A stretch of DNA of 64,000 nt from Rhizobium brockwellii. GTDB lineage: Bacteria > Pseudomonadota > Alphaproteobacteria > Rhizobiales > Rhizobiaceae. This document shows positions 7,968 to 17,090 of the stretch, in pieces; positions within the stretch are counted from its first letter, which is position 1, and the number at the start of each line of letters is the position of its first letter. The notes below the pieces were generated by a model. That model had not been told where the DNA came from. It saw only the letters and a list, made by a program, of their open reading frames with translations, and ran no database searches. Location: assembly GCF_000769405.2 (NCBI RefSeq), contig NZ_CP053439.1, positions 1,116,001-1,180,000 of the forward strand, written 5' to 3'. The position numbers were made by a program, and so were the translations under genes.

Positions 7968-8864
7968 TTATCGGCAGGTCGCGAGAAAAGCTCGAAGTGC
8001 TGTGGGGATATTGCCGAGATGCAGGAGCGGGGCATGTCCTTGTCCTTCGGCAGCATGAAGGATCAGCCGCGAATGCCGCCGGGCCATTTCGCAGGCGCTT
8101 TCCTGTGAAAGCAGCGACGTATTTTCACCGCGGATCAGCATCAGCGGCAACCGGCTCAGGCTTTCGAATTGCCCCCAGAGATCAGGCAGTGGCTGGCTGA
8201 AGTCGATCGATTTCAGTGCCGCTGCGATCGCCGGGTCGAAATCGGCGACCGGCCTTCCACCGATATCACGATAAAGGGCAAGCGCCATCTCGCGCCAGTC
8301 TTGCTCTGCAAGCGCGGTAAACGACGCGCCATGATTTTCCTTCAATATAACGACCGCCTCGTTCCAGTCCGCCGGCTTCCTGCTGCTGCTGAGGTAATCG
8401 CGGATCCGTGCCAGCCCCCCAGCCTCAAGCACAGGCCCGATATCGTTGAGGATGACGGCTTCGAGAAGATCCGGCCGTGTCGCCGCGATCAGGTGCAGGA
8501 TCAGCCCGCCCCGCGACGTGCCGATGAAGATCGCCCGCTCGATGCCGAGTGCTGCGCAGGCGGCAAGGACGTCGCCGGCCTCGATGGCGAGATTGTAATT
8601 CGCCTTGTTCTCATCCCATGCCGAGTTTCCCCGTCCGCGCGAATCGAGCGCAATCACCCTGCGAGGCATTGTTGTGTCCCGGGAGAGAAGCAGCGCAAGC
8701 GGATGAAAATCCCGGGTATTGCGAGTCAGGCCGGGCAGGCAGATCACCGGCAGCCGTCCTGCGGTAGCCGCCTGGTCGGACAGGTAGTCGCGGGCATAAA
8801 GCCTCAGCCCATCAGAAGAAGTGAAAAATCGTTCTTGGAAACCGCCTGCATCCGTATCCGGCAT
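7968..8864 (-). CDS. Alpha/beta hydrolase
   Basis: A 298-residue alpha/beta-hydrolase-fold protein. The N-terminal strand region (VICLPGLTRNTRDFHPLA) carries the oxyanion-hole segment, the nucleophile elbow is FIGTSRGGLI with serine in GTSRGG, and a C-terminal histidine lies in GQGHAPLLH. The acid residue is probably in the region around LMLIRGENTSLL. Family members are esterases, lipases or haloalkane-type hydrolases; the substrate is not evident. It faces away from the porin and lies downstream of, and on the same strand as, the lytic transglycosylase gene, separated from it by 65 bases. Confidence 0.82.
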   Translation of the reverse strand: MPDTDAGGFQERFFTSSDGLRLYARDYLSDQAATAGRLPVICLPGLTRNTRDFHPLALLLSRDTTMPRRVIALDSRGRGNSAWDENKANYNLAIEAGDVLAACAALGIERAIFIGTSRGGLILHLIAATRPDLLEAVILNDIGPVLEAGGLARIRDYLSSSRKPADWNEAVVILKENHGASFTALAEQDWREMALALYRDIGGRPVADFDPAIAAALKSIDFSQPLPDLWGQFESLSRLPLMLIRGENTSLLSQESACEMARRHSRLILHAAEGQGHAPLLHLGNIPTALRAFLATCR

Positions 8865-8929
8865 CGCATCCCTCGAGACCTGTTTGATCCCGAAGATGTA
8901 GCTTGCTTTTCAAGCCGCGCCAAACGGCT

Positions 8930-11005
8930 TCAGGAGGCGCTGCGTCCGCCGATCAGGTCGCGCTCGATATCGGTGGCTTGGCCGAGGCGGGCTTTATAAA
9001 CTTCGTAATTCTCCATCACCCGCTGTACGTAGTTGCGCGTTTCGGGGAAGGGGATGCGTTCGATCCAGTCGACGATCTCGTCGATCGGCCTGCCGCGCGG
9101 ATCGCCGTAACGGCCGATCCATTCCGGCACCCGCTTCGGCCCGGCATTATAGGCGATGAAGGTGAGGATATAGGAGCCGCCGAAGGCATCGATCTGCTCG
9201 CCGAGATAATGCGCGCCGAGTGTCGCGTTATAGCCGGCATCGGCCGTCAGCTTGTCCTTGGAAAAGGCGATGTTGTGGCGCTTGGCCACCGCCTGGGCTG
9301 TTCCCGGCAGAAGCTGCAGCAGGCCGCGCGCGTTCGCCGCCGAAACGGCGGCCGGGTTGAAGGCGCTTTCCTGCCGGGCGATGGCATAGGCGAGTGCCTT
9401 GCCGGAACCTGTTATATTGGCGTTCGCCGGGATCACGCCAACCGGAAAGGCAAGCGCTGCGACATCGATGCCGCGCCCATAGGCGATCTTGCCGATCTGC
9501 AGCGAGAGGTGATGATCGCCGGATTGCTCGGCCCGCGCTGCAAGGACGGCCAATTCGCCGGGGCTTTGCAGTTGATCGGCGAGCGCGAGATAGAGAATGG
9601 CGGCCCGCCATCCGTGGCCGGCGGCCTCCAGCCGGGCGATCGCCTGCACGGCTTCGCGTGCCTGGAAACGTTGGCGGTCGTCCGTGCTCGGTGCGGGATA
9701 GGTGACATCAAGCGTCTTTCGTCCCAGCCTTTCGGCCGCGAGCTGGCCATAGAAGGTGCCGGGAAAATTTGCGGCCTTCGCATAGAATTCGCTGGATTTG
9801 CCAGGCCCCCCAGCCTCCGCTGCGCGTCCCAGCCAATACCAGGCGCGTGAGACCGAGATCGGCCCGTTTGAGGTCTGGAGGATCTTGCGGAAGTGTTTTT
9901 CCGCCGTTGTTGGGTCCTGCAGGCCGCGAAGCGCGTACCATCCGGCGTGGAATTCAGCCTCGACGATATCCGTCGGGCTCGTTGCGGCATAGTTTGCGAC
10001 GATGCGATAGGCCGGCTTGAATTGTCCCTGGTCGACGAGACCACGGCTGACGATGCGTTGCTCGTTCCACCATTCGCCGGAATTGACGAGTTCGCTGCGC
10101 TCGGGCGGCATCTGCTCTAGAAGTGCTGCCGCCTCGGCATATTTGTCCTGCTTGCGCAGATATTCGATCCGCGCAAACAGCAGGCCGGCATCGCCCCGCC
10201 ATTTCGCATCGACGGCGTTGAGCAGCGCGCCGGCATTGCCGGATTTGGCATCGACGGCAGCCCAGGCCTTGTAGAGCGACTGGGCCTGGCCCATGTCGCC
10301 GAAGCGCTTGGCCTGCGCCACCCGGCCGCGATACATCAGATAGTCCATCCGCGCCTTGTGGTCGGCAGGCGTCAACAGCGCGGAAAACTCGACGAGGATC
10401 TTGTCCTCGGTCGCCTTGTCGAGAGCCTCTCCGCGCCAGACCTTGCGGATATATTTTGCCGCCTGCGCCTGCTTGCCCGATGCAACCAGCGCCCGGCCGA
10501 GGATAACGGCGCCCTGCATCGTCTCAGGCGCGGTATCGCCGAAGGCGGCGAGCACGGCGGAAGGGGCGGGATTTTCGTCATAGATCGCGCGTTCGGAATA
10601 GGAACGCAGCCGCGAAAGACCCGGCCAGCCCTTGAGTTCCTGTGTGGCGCTGGCGATTTCATAGGAGGGAACACCCTTCAATCCGGAAACGGCGATCGCC
10701 CAGGTGAGGATATGGCGGTCGAGCGTCCCGTCGCGCATTTTGTCGCGGATCGAAAGCGCCAGCTGCGGATCTTTGTCGGAAAGCGCATCGAGGCCGGCTT
10801 TCAGGTCGCCGTTGACAGGGGCGACTGCAGGATTGCGCGGAATTGCGCCTGTTGTGATCGATTCCGGTATGGCTGTCTCGGGAATGAATCCGAGCGGCTT
10901 GACGGCAGGCATGGAAACGCTCTCGCCGGGAAGCGGCGACGCAACACTGCTCCACGCGGCGGCAATGAAGCCGAAGGCGGACAGAATCAGGACAGCTTTC
11001 TTCAT
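8930..11005 (-). CDS. Soluble lytic murein transglycosylase (SLT type)
   Basis: 691 residues from the ATG at 11005, chosen because it opens a signal peptide (MKKAVLILSAFGFIAAAW). An upstream in-frame start at 11038 would add 11 charged residues ahead of it. A long alpha-helical repeat region (about 60-500) of the superhelical SLT U/L type precedes the catalytic SLT domain (about 525-660). That domain contains AIARQESAFNPAAVSAANA with the catalytic glutamate, the GLLQLLPGTA motif and AYNAGPKRVPEW. The enzyme cleaves peptidoglycan in the periplasm to anhydro-muropeptides. It lies back to back with dapA, a gene for a peptidoglycan and lysine precursor. Confidence 0.9.
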   Translation of the reverse strand: MKKAVLILSAFGFIAAAWSSVASPLPGESVSMPAVKPLGFIPETAIPESITTGAIPRNPAVAPVNGDLKAGLDALSDKDPQLALSIRDKMRDGTLDRHILTWAIAVSGLKGVPSYEIASATQELKGWPGLSRLRSYSERAIYDENPAPSAVLAAFGDTAPETMQGAVILGRALVASGKQAQAAKYIRKVWRGEALDKATEDKILVEFSALLTPADHKARMDYLMYRGRVAQAKRFGDMGQAQSLYKAWAAVDAKSGNAGALLNAVDAKWRGDAGLLFARIEYLRKQDKYAEAAALLEQMPPERSELVNSGEWWNEQRIVSRGLVDQGQFKPAYRIVANYAATSPTDIVEAEFHAGWYALRGLQDPTTAEKHFRKILQTSNGPISVSRAWYWLGRAAEAGGPGKSSEFYAKAANFPGTFYGQLAAERLGRKTLDVTYPAPSTDDRQRFQAREAVQAIARLEAAGHGWRAAILYLALADQLQSPGELAVLAARAEQSGDHHLSLQIGKIAYGRGIDVAALAFPVGVIPANANITGSGKALAYAIARQESAFNPAAVSAANARGLLQLLPGTAQAVAKRHNIAFSKDKLTADAGYNATLGAHYLGEQIDAFGGSYILTFIAYNAGPKRVPEWIGRYGDPRGRPIDEIVDWIERIPFPETRNYVQRVMENYEVYKARLGQATDIERDLIGGRSAS

Positions 11006-11219
11006 CCGGGATCTCGCAACGAAAACACGCCCTGCCATTTGGCTAGAGGTATCTTAACGAAACCTTACCGTACCAGGTAAAATTCATTCACATCTGCTAT
11101 CGGAATTTGCCCTAAACCGAACTCTACGCGCTTGTCGCGATGATTTCGGCGCTCTATGGTGCGCAACTCTTATTCATGGAATGCGGCCGAAGCAAGGATT
11201 TGGTCGTGAGGAGCTTTGC

Positions 11220-12104
11220 ATGTTCAATGGGTCCATTCCCGCCCTCGTCACCCCCTTCACGGATGCCGGACTGATCGACCAAGACAGCTTCGCCGCTCAT
11301 GTCGACTGGCAGATCAAGGAAGGCAGCGGTGGTCTCGTTCCAGTCGGCACGACAGGCGAATCCCCGACGCTGTCGCATGCCGAGCACAAACGGGTGGTGG
11401 AACTCTGCATCGAAGTTGCCGCAAAACGCGTTCCCGTCATGGCTGGCGCCGGCTCGAACAATACGCGTGAGGCGATCGAGCTTGCCCAGCATGCCGAAAA
11501 GGTCGGTGCGAACGCCGTTCTGGTCGTCACGCCCTATTACAACAAGCCGACGCAGAAGGGTTTGATCGCGCATTTTTCGGCGATCGCCGAGGCCGTCGAT
11601 CTGCCGATCTATATCTATAACATCCCCGGCCGCTCGGTGGTCGACATGGCGCCGGAAACGATGGGTGCGCTTGCCAAGGCGCACAAAAATATCGTCGGCG
11701 TCAAGGATGCGACGGGCAAGATCGAGCGCGTCTCCGAACAGCGCATCACCTGCGGCGCGGATTTCAGACAATTATCCGGCGAGGATGCGACGGCGCTCGG
11801 CTTCAACGCCCATGGCGGTGTCGGCTGTATTTCGGTAACGGCCAATGTCGCCCCGCGCCTTTGCGCCGACTTCCAGGCGGCAACGCTGGCAGGCGACTAT
11901 GCCCGTGCTCTGGAATATCAGGATCGGCTGATGCCGCTCCACAAGGCGATCTTCCTTGAGCCGGGTCTTTGCGGCGCCAAATACGGGCTCTCCCGGCTTG
12001 GCCGGATGAGCCGCAACGTTCGCTCGCCGCTGCTTTCGACGCTGGAGCCGGCAACCGAATCGGCGATTGACGCCGCCATGCGTCATGCAGGCCTGTTGAA
12101 TTGA
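11220..12104 (+). CDS. dapA: 4-hydroxy-tetrahydrodipicolinate synthase
   Basis: A 294-residue protein. The ATG at 11220 has GAGGAG upstream and aligns with the usual family start. It is a TIM-barrel class I aldolase with GTTGE at residues 43-47, the catalytic tyrosine near 133 (YIYNIPGR) and the Schiff-base lysine at 162 (VGVKDATG). It condenses pyruvate with aspartate semialdehyde, the first committed step to diaminopimelate and lysine. Located 215 bases divergent from the lytic transglycosylase and upstream of smpB, an order common in rhizobia. Confidence 0.96.
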   Translation: MFNGSIPALVTPFTDAGLIDQDSFAAHVDWQIKEGSGGLVPVGTTGESPTLSHAEHKRVVELCIEVAAKRVPVMAGAGSNNTREAIELAQHAEKVGANAVLVVTPYYNKPTQKGLIAHFSAIAEAVDLPIYIYNIPGRSVVDMAPETMGALAKAHKNIVGVKDATGKIERVSEQRITCGADFRQLSGEDATALGFNAHGGVGCISVTANVAPRLCADFQAATLAGDYARALEYQDRLMPLHKAIFLEPGLCGAKYGLSRLGRMSRNVRSPLLSTLEPATESAIDAAMRHAGLLN

Positions 12105-12105
12105 C

Positions 12106-12136
12106 GAGACCGGCCGTCTTCACAAGACGGGGTCTC
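12106..12136 (+). terminator. Hairpin after dapA, probable terminator
   Basis: GAGACC..CCGTCTT pairs with AAGACGG-GGTCTC around a CAC loop, with a two-base bulge, starting two bases after the dapA stop codon. There is no long T run, so termination strength is uncertain. Confidence 0.55.
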
Positions 12137-12183
12137 TCCCTTACATAAAGGGCAAGGAATGAGGGCGCGGCTTTTCGCGCCAT

Positions 12184-12233
12184 AGATCCGGATGATTTTA
12201 GGCCTGACTGGCCTGAAATCTGAATCCGGATCT
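12184..12233. repeat. Intergenic inverted repeat related to that at 4681
   Basis: Outer arms AGATCCGGAT (12184-12193) and ATCCGGATCT (12224-12233) enclose an inner pair GATTTTAGGCC/GGCCTGAAATC around a TGACT loop. The CCTGAAATC core is shared with the 4681-4722 hairpin. It lies between dapA and smpB. Confidence 0.7.
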
Positions 12234-12247
12234 ACATCAAAGAAATA

Positions 12248-12295
12248 GAGCATGATGGCACCCGAAAACCGCTCACACTTTTCGGCATCATGCTC
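12248..12295. repeat. 48-base palindromic repeat, copy A
   Basis: It begins GAGCATGATG and ends CATCATGCTC, with a central CCGAAAACCGCTCACACTTT. The copy at 56321-56368, read in reverse, matches it at 44 of 48 positions by direct alignment. It ends 21 bases before the smpB start. Confidence 0.85.
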
Positions 12296-12316
12296 GGAAG
12301 CAATTGGAATATCGTC

Positions 12317-12796
12317 ATGGCCCCCAAAGGCAGCCAGCGCGTGGTGAACAAGATCGTGGCCGAAAACCGCAAGGCCCGCTTCAACTACGAGATCATCGAT
12401 ACTTACGAGGCGGGCATCGTGCTGATGGGCACGGAGGTCAAGTCGCTGCGCGAAGGCAAGGCCAATATCGCCGAATCCTACGCCTCGGATGAGGGCGGCG
12501 AGATCTGGCTGATCAATTCCTATCTGCCGGAATATCTGCAGGCCAACCGCTTCAATCACGAGCCGCGCCGGCGCCGCAAACTGCTGCTGTCGGGCCGTGA
12601 AATCCATCGCCTGCGCTCTGCCATCAACCGCGAAGGCATGACGCTTATCCCGCTGAAGATCTATTTCAACGATCGCGGTCGGGCGAAAATGGAACTGGCG
12701 CTCGCCAAGGGTAAGAAATTGCACGACAAGCGCGAATCCGAGAAGGAGCGCGATTGGAACCGGCAGAAGAGCCGCCTGCTGAAGGCTCATGGCTGA
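12317..12796 (+). CDS. smpB: SsrA-binding protein SmpB
   Basis: A 159-residue protein from the ATG at 12317 ([20 protein letters not shown]), the usual family start. An in-frame ATG at 12290 lies inside the palindromic repeat and is unlikely. The beta-barrel core has [29 protein letters not shown], a strong SmpB signature, and the basic C-terminal tail ([20 protein letters not shown]) enters the ribosomal A site. It works with tmRNA in trans-translation to rescue stalled ribosomes. Confidence 0.97.
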   Translation: MAPKGSQRVVNKIVAENRKARFNYEIIDTYEAGIVLMGTEVKSLREGKANIAESYASDEGGEIWLINSYLPEYLQANRFNHEPRRRRKLLLSGREIHRLRSAINREGMTLIPLKIYFNDRGRAKMELALAKGKKLHDKRESEKERDWNRQKSRLLKAHG

Positions 12797-12864
12797 TCGC
12801 GCTGCCGTGGTTGATGATCACGCCCTGATCGTCGCGGCCACTCCTGTTCGGGATGATGGAGAGA

Positions 12865-13446
12865 TCAATCCTCGAGATCGCTGACCGGCGCAACTTCGGC
12901 CGGGCGTGGCGCCCGCTCGGAGGGATCACGACCGATTTCAGCCTTTAGAGATAAGAGATCGATGAAATGATCGGCCTGCCGGCGCAGGTCGTCGGCGATC
13001 ATCGGCGGCTGGGTCGCCATGGTCGAGATCACCGAGACCTTGCGGCCCCTGCGCTGCAACGCCTCGACCAGGTTCGTGAAATCACCATCGCCCGAGAAGA
13101 TGACGAGATGATCAACCGTTTCGGACTGTTCCATGGCGTCGATGGCAAGCTCGATATCCATGTTGCCCTTGATCTTTCGGCGGCCCATGGAATCCGTGAA
13201 TTCCTTTGCGGGCTTGGTGACGACTTTGTAGCCATTGTAGTCGAGCCAGTCGATCAGAGGCCGGATCGATGAATATTCCTGATCTTCGATCAGAGCGGTA
13301 TAATAATACGCGCGCAGCAGATATCCGCGTTTCTGGAACGCTTTCAACAGCTTGCGGTAATCTATGTCAAAGCCGAGGCTCTTGGATGCAGCGTAGAGAT
13401 TGGCGCCGTCAATGAAGAGTGCAATTTTTTCGCGTGGGTCAAACAT
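12865..13446 (-). CDS. NYN-domain (LabA/DUF88) protein, putative RNase
   Basis: 193 residues forming one NYN domain of the PIN-like nuclease fold. Acidic active-site residues appear in LFIDGANLY (about 12-20), KGNMDIELAIDAM (about 93) and FSGDGDFTNLVEAL (about 120). The LabA/DUF88 family includes predicted RNA-processing enzymes. It sits convergent to smpB (a ribosome-rescue factor) and divergent from rpoZ, which is compatible with RNA metabolism, but no substrate is known from sequence. Confidence 0.85.
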   Translation of the reverse strand: MFDPREKIALFIDGANLYAASKSLGFDIDYRKLLKAFQKRGYLLRAYYYTALIEDQEYSSIRPLIDWLDYNGYKVVTKPAKEFTDSMGRRKIKGNMDIELAIDAMEQSETVDHLVIFSGDGDFTNLVEALQRRGRKVSVISTMATQPPMIADDLRRQADHFIDLLSLKAEIGRDPSERAPRPAEVAPVSDLED

Positions 13447-13542
13447 CGCTTACCAATCCAATGAGAGCAATCGAAATCCGCATGGGCCAAACTTAAATAA
13501 AAACAATAGCTTGTGTTTCGATTTCGATCCGGCCCTTACTTT

Positions 13543-13562
13543 ATGAATTATTCATATATGAA
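13543..13562. promoter_or_regulatory. Overlapping AT-rich palindromes between the NYN gene and rpoZ
   Basis: ATGAA-TTA-TTCAT (13543-13555) overlaps the perfect palindrome TTCATATATGAA (13551-13562) in an unusually AT-rich part of the divergent intergenic region. It may be a promoter or regulator site; no factor can be named. Confidence 0.35.
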
Positions 13563-13743
13563 AGATTTAGGGCACGATTCGACATATTCCAAGCAACCTT
13601 CGGTGGAATTATGACATTCTCCATGGGAATCTAGCTCAGCCGCGGATAAAGACGAGGGGAGCCGGAATGAAAAACTTGTATTTGCCCGGTTTTAATTGTA
13701 TCGGGCGTGTTAATCCCGAAATGACGACCGTAAAGGACAGGCA

Positions 13744-14148
13744 ATGGCCCGTGTCACAGTTGAAGATTGCATCGACAAGGTGGAGAACCGCTTCGAGCTG
13801 GTTCTGCTCGCCAGCCACCGCGCCCGGCTGATTTCCCAGGGTGCCTCGATCACCATCGATCGCGACAACGACAAGAATCCTGTGGTGGCCCTGCGCGAAA
13901 TTGCCGATGAGACGCTTTCGCCCGATGACCTCAAGGAAGATTTGATCCATTCGCTGCAGAAGCATGTCGAAGTCGACGAGCCTGAGCCCGATCCGGCAAG
14001 CATGATCGCTGCCGGCGGTGTCGCCGCAGCCGACAGCGAAGAGCAGGACGACGTGCCGGAGACGATCACTTTCGACCAGATGTCGGAAGAAGAGCTGCTC
14101 GCCGGCATCGAAGGCCTGGTGCCGCCGGAAAAGAGCGACGACTACTAA
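13744..14148 (+). CDS. rpoZ: RNA polymerase omega subunit
   Basis: A 134-residue protein starting [34 protein letters not shown], the conserved omega N-terminus that wraps the beta-prime C-terminal tail. Residues 20-70 include [20 protein letters not shown] long acidic C-terminal extension (about 85-134) is typical of alphaproteobacterial omega. Omega assists RNA polymerase assembly and, in some bacteria, ppGpp binding. It lies directly upstream of rsh, the usual rpoZ-spoT order. Confidence 0.96.
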   Translation: MARVTVEDCIDKVENRFELVLLASHRARLISQGASITIDRDNDKNPVVALREIADETLSPDDLKEDLIHSLQKHVEVDEPEPDPASMIAAGGVAAADSEEQDDVPETITFDQMSEEELLAGIEGLVPPEKSDDY

Positions 14149-14300
14149 GCGCGTCTGCCGGATCCCTGTCGCATCGGTTGAATGCGATCCCCGGTCGCAC
14201 TGATGCGATCCGGAAAAAGCTGCGTGCGATGCAAAAGAGCGACGATTACCAATCGTCAATCTTGCACCTTTATTGCTTAGGCATATTATTGCCCATGTGT

Positions 14301-14334
14301 GCGCCAATCGTTGATTGGCGCGCTTTTATTTTTA
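14301..14334 (+). terminator. Terminator-like hairpin just upstream of rsh
   Basis: GCGCCAATC-GTT-GATTGGCGC (14301-14321), a perfect 9-bp stem with a 3-base loop, followed by GCTTTTATTTTTAT. It ends 17 bases before the rsh start codon. It may terminate rpoZ transcription or attenuate read-through into rsh. Confidence 0.75.
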
Positions 14335-14350
14335 TCGGAGTGGCTTTGGA

Positions 14351-16585
14351 ATGATGCGGCAGTACGAGCTCGTGGAGCGGGTTCAGCAATACAAGCCCGA
14401 TGCCAATGAAGCACTGCTGAACAAAGCCTATGTTTATGCCATGCAGAAACATGGCCAGCAAAAGCGCGCGAGCGGCGATCCCTATATTTCCCATCCGCTC
14501 GAGGTCGCCGCCATCCTCACCGACATGCACCTCGATGAATCGACGATCGCGGTCGCCCTTCTGCACGATACCATCGAGGATACGACGGCGACGCGCGCCG
14601 AAATCGATGAACTGTTCGGCGAGGATATCGGCCGCCTGGTCGAGGGTCTGACGAAGATCAAGAAGCTCGATCTCGTCACCAAGAAGGCAAAGCAAGCGGA
14701 GAACCTGCGCAAGCTGCTGCTCGCCATTTCCGACGATGTGCGCGTGCTGCTCGTCAAGCTTGCCGATCGTCTTCACAATATGCGCACCCTCGATCACATG
14801 TCGGCCGACAAGCGTGCCCGCATCTCCGAGGAGACGATGGAAATCTATGCGCCGCTCGCCGGCCGCATGGGCATGCAGGACATGCGCGAGGAACTCGAGG
14901 AGCTCTCCTTCCGGCATATGAACCCGGAAGCCTACGAGACCGTCACCAAAAGGCTGGAAGAGCTTTCTAAGCGCAACGAGGGCATCGTCAAGAAGATCGA
15001 GGCCGAGCTACGCGACCTTTTGGTCGCAAGCGGCCTGACCAGCGCCTACGTCAAGGGCCGGCAAAAGAAGCCCTATTCGGTCTTCCGCAAGATGCAGTCG
15101 AAGTCGCTTTCGTTCGAGCAGCTTTCCGATGTCTACGGCTTCCGCCTGATCGTCGAGGATATCCCTTCCTGTTATCGGGCGCTTGGCATCGTCCACACGC
15201 GCTGGCGCGTCGTGCCCGGCCGCTTCAAGGACTATATCTCGACGCCGAAGCAGAACGATTACCGTTCGCTGCACACCACCATCGTCGGTCCTTCCAGCCA
15301 GCGCATCGAACTGCAGATCCGCACCAAGCGCATGCACGAGATCGCCGAATTCGGCATCGCCGCCCACACGCTCTATAAGGACGGCGCCACCAATGCCGAT
15401 GGCGACATCCTTTCTCGCGAATCCAATGCCTATTCCTGGCTGCGCCATACGATCGAGGCGCTCGCCGAGGGTGACAGCCCGGAAGAATTCCTCGAGCACA
15501 CCAAGCTCGAGCTGTTCCAGGACCAGGTCTTCTGCTTCACGCCGAAGGGCAAGCTGATTGCCTTGCCGCGTGGCGCCACCCCGATCGATTTCGCCTATGC
15601 GGTGCACACCAATATCGGCGATACCACGGTGGGCGCCAAGATCAACGGCCGCATCATGCCGCTGGTGACGCGGCTTGCAAATGGCGACGAGGTCGAGATC
15701 ATCCGGTCCGGCGTGCAGGTTCCGCCGGCCGCCTGGGAGGAGATTGTCGTGACCGGCAAGGCGCGCGCCGCCATCCGCCGGGCCACCCGCATGGCGATCC
15801 GCAAGCAATATGCCGGCCTCGGCCACCGCATTCTCGAGCGCACCTTCAATAGGGCCGGCAAGATCTTCTCGCGCGAGGCGATGAAGCCGGCGCTGCACCG
15901 TCTCGGCCAGAAGGATGTCGAGGATGCGATCGCCGCTGTCGGCCGAGGCGAAATGTCTTCGCTAGACGTGCTGCGCGCCGTCTATCCCGATCATCAGGAC
16001 GAGCGCGTCACCGTGAAGCCCTCCGGCGACGACGGTTGGTTCAACGTCCGCAGCGCCGCCGGCATGATCTTCAAGATCCCCGGCAAGACCAAGGCAGGGC
16101 ACGATGGCGGCCATTCGGAAATCGACACTGACGCCGATATCGGGCCTATCCGCGGCCTGTCCGGCAATGTCGACGTCAAGTTCGCGCCGACCGGCGCCGT
16201 GCCCGGCGATCGCATCGTCGGCATCATGGACCAAGGTAAGGGCATCACCATCTATCCGATTCAGTCGCCGAGTCTGCAGCGTTTCGACGATCAGCCCAAC
16301 CGCTGGATCGACGTGCGCTGGGATCTCGACGAAGCCAATAAGTCGCGTTTCATGGCGCGTATCATGGTGAATGGGCTGAATGAACCGGGCACGCTTGCCA
16401 AGGTCGCCCAGACGGTCGCAGGCCTCGACGTCAATATCCGTTTGCTGAATACTGTGCGGGTGGCGGCCGATTTCACCGAAATGATGCTCGAGGTCGAGGT
16501 CTGGGACCTGCGTCAGCTCAACCAGTTGCTCGCCCAGATGAAGGAACTGGATTGCATCGCCACGGTCCGCCGGCTCTACGAGTAA
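14351..16585 (+). CDS. rsh: Bifunctional (p)ppGpp synthetase/hydrolase Rsh
   Basis: 744 residues from the ATG at 14351, with GGAG ten bases upstream; the length equals that known for rhizobial Rsh. Order of domains: HD hydrolase (H48, and H72-D73 in LLHDTIEDT), RelA/SpoT synthetase (about 240-350, with KDYISTPKQNDYRSLHTTI), TGS (about 400-460, FTPKGKLIALPRGATPIDFAY), helical region, and C-terminal ACT/RRM (about 665-744). Both hydrolase and synthetase motifs look intact. It makes and degrades the stringent-response alarmone, which in rhizobia also affects symbiosis and stress survival. Confidence 0.96.
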   Translation: MMRQYELVERVQQYKPDANEALLNKAYVYAMQKHGQQKRASGDPYISHPLEVAAILTDMHLDESTIAVALLHDTIEDTTATRAEIDELFGEDIGRLVEGLTKIKKLDLVTKKAKQAENLRKLLLAISDDVRVLLVKLADRLHNMRTLDHMSADKRARISEETMEIYAPLAGRMGMQDMREELEELSFRHMNPEAYETVTKRLEELSKRNEGIVKKIEAELRDLLVASGLTSAYVKGRQKKPYSVFRKMQSKSLSFEQLSDVYGFRLIVEDIPSCYRALGIVHTRWRVVPGRFKDYISTPKQNDYRSLHTTIVGPSSQRIELQIRTKRMHEIAEFGIAAHTLYKDGATNADGDILSRESNAYSWLRHTIEALAEGDSPEEFLEHTKLELFQDQVFCFTPKGKLIALPRGATPIDFAYAVHTNIGDTTVGAKINGRIMPLVTRLANGDEVEIIRSGVQVPPAAWEEIVVTGKARAAIRRATRMAIRKQYAGLGHRILERTFNRAGKIFSREAMKPALHRLGQKDVEDAIAAVGRGEMSSLDVLRAVYPDHQDERVTVKPSGDDGWFNVRSAAGMIFKIPGKTKAGHDGGHSEIDTDADIGPIRGLSGNVDVKFAPTGAVPGDRIVGIMDQGKGITIYPIQSPSLQRFDDQPNRWIDVRWDLDEANKSRFMARIMVNGLNEPGTLAKVAQTVAGLDVNIRLLNTVRVAADFTEMMLEVEVWDLRQLNQLLAQMKELDCIATVRRLYE

Positions 16586-16779
16586 GTTTTTGTTAAACCC
16601 CTCAGAGGCTTGAGTGGAAAATTGCACATTTTATGATCGTTTTAGGATCAAAATGACGCAGCAAAAAGGCAAGCAATGCATTGAGTGCATGGCTGTCTCC
16701 ATGTTGCGGTGGTGGTAATTAACCTCTGCCAAGCCTATCTTCTGGTTATCGAAACGCAAACAGAAGATGAGACAAGATA

Positions 16780-16929
16780 ATGTTTGGCCCTATCAAGAAA
16801 TTCGCTCGTGCCTTTCGCGCTCCGACCACGCAGGAACGTGAAATGGCATATTTGGATGGCTCGTTCGATCGTATCGACCTCGAGTTTCGTCAGCGCCAGG
16901 TCGATCGCGGTCTGTTCCGCAATCGCTGA
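16780..16929 (+). CDS. Small DUF3563-type protein
   Basis: An ORF of 49 residues (MFGPIKKFARAFRAPTTQER continuing to RGLFRNR). The middle contains YLDGSFDRIDLEFRQRQVD, the acidic/basic pattern of DUF3563 proteins, which are short, widespread in alpha- and betaproteobacteria and of unknown function. The TGAGACAAGATA ahead of the ATG has only a weak ribosome site. A terminator-like hairpin at 16979-17031 follows, so it is probably a single-gene transcript between rsh and the DUF2062 gene. Confidence 0.75.
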   Translation: MFGPIKKFARAFRAPTTQEREMAYLDGSFDRIDLEFRQRQVDRGLFRNR

Positions 16930-16978
16930 TTACTCAACTTTATACTTGAGACGAGTGAGGGACGTTATGCATAACGGA

Positions 16979-17032
16979 CGCCCCTCGGCATGAAGACGCT
17001 CCTTTCGCAGAGAGAACTGAGGGGCGGTTTTT
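16979..17032 (+). terminator. Hairpin with T run after the DUF3563 gene
   Basis: CGCCCCTC (16979-16986) pairs with GAGGGGCG (17019-17026), followed by GTTTTTCG. The 32-base internal region is only partly structured. Just upstream is the perfect palindrome CGTTATGCATAACG at 16963-16976. Confidence 0.6.
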
Positions 17033-17090
17033 CGAGCGGTATCATTTGCCGCTCTTGTCATGGCGGTGTGCACTGCACTAAATACCGGCC

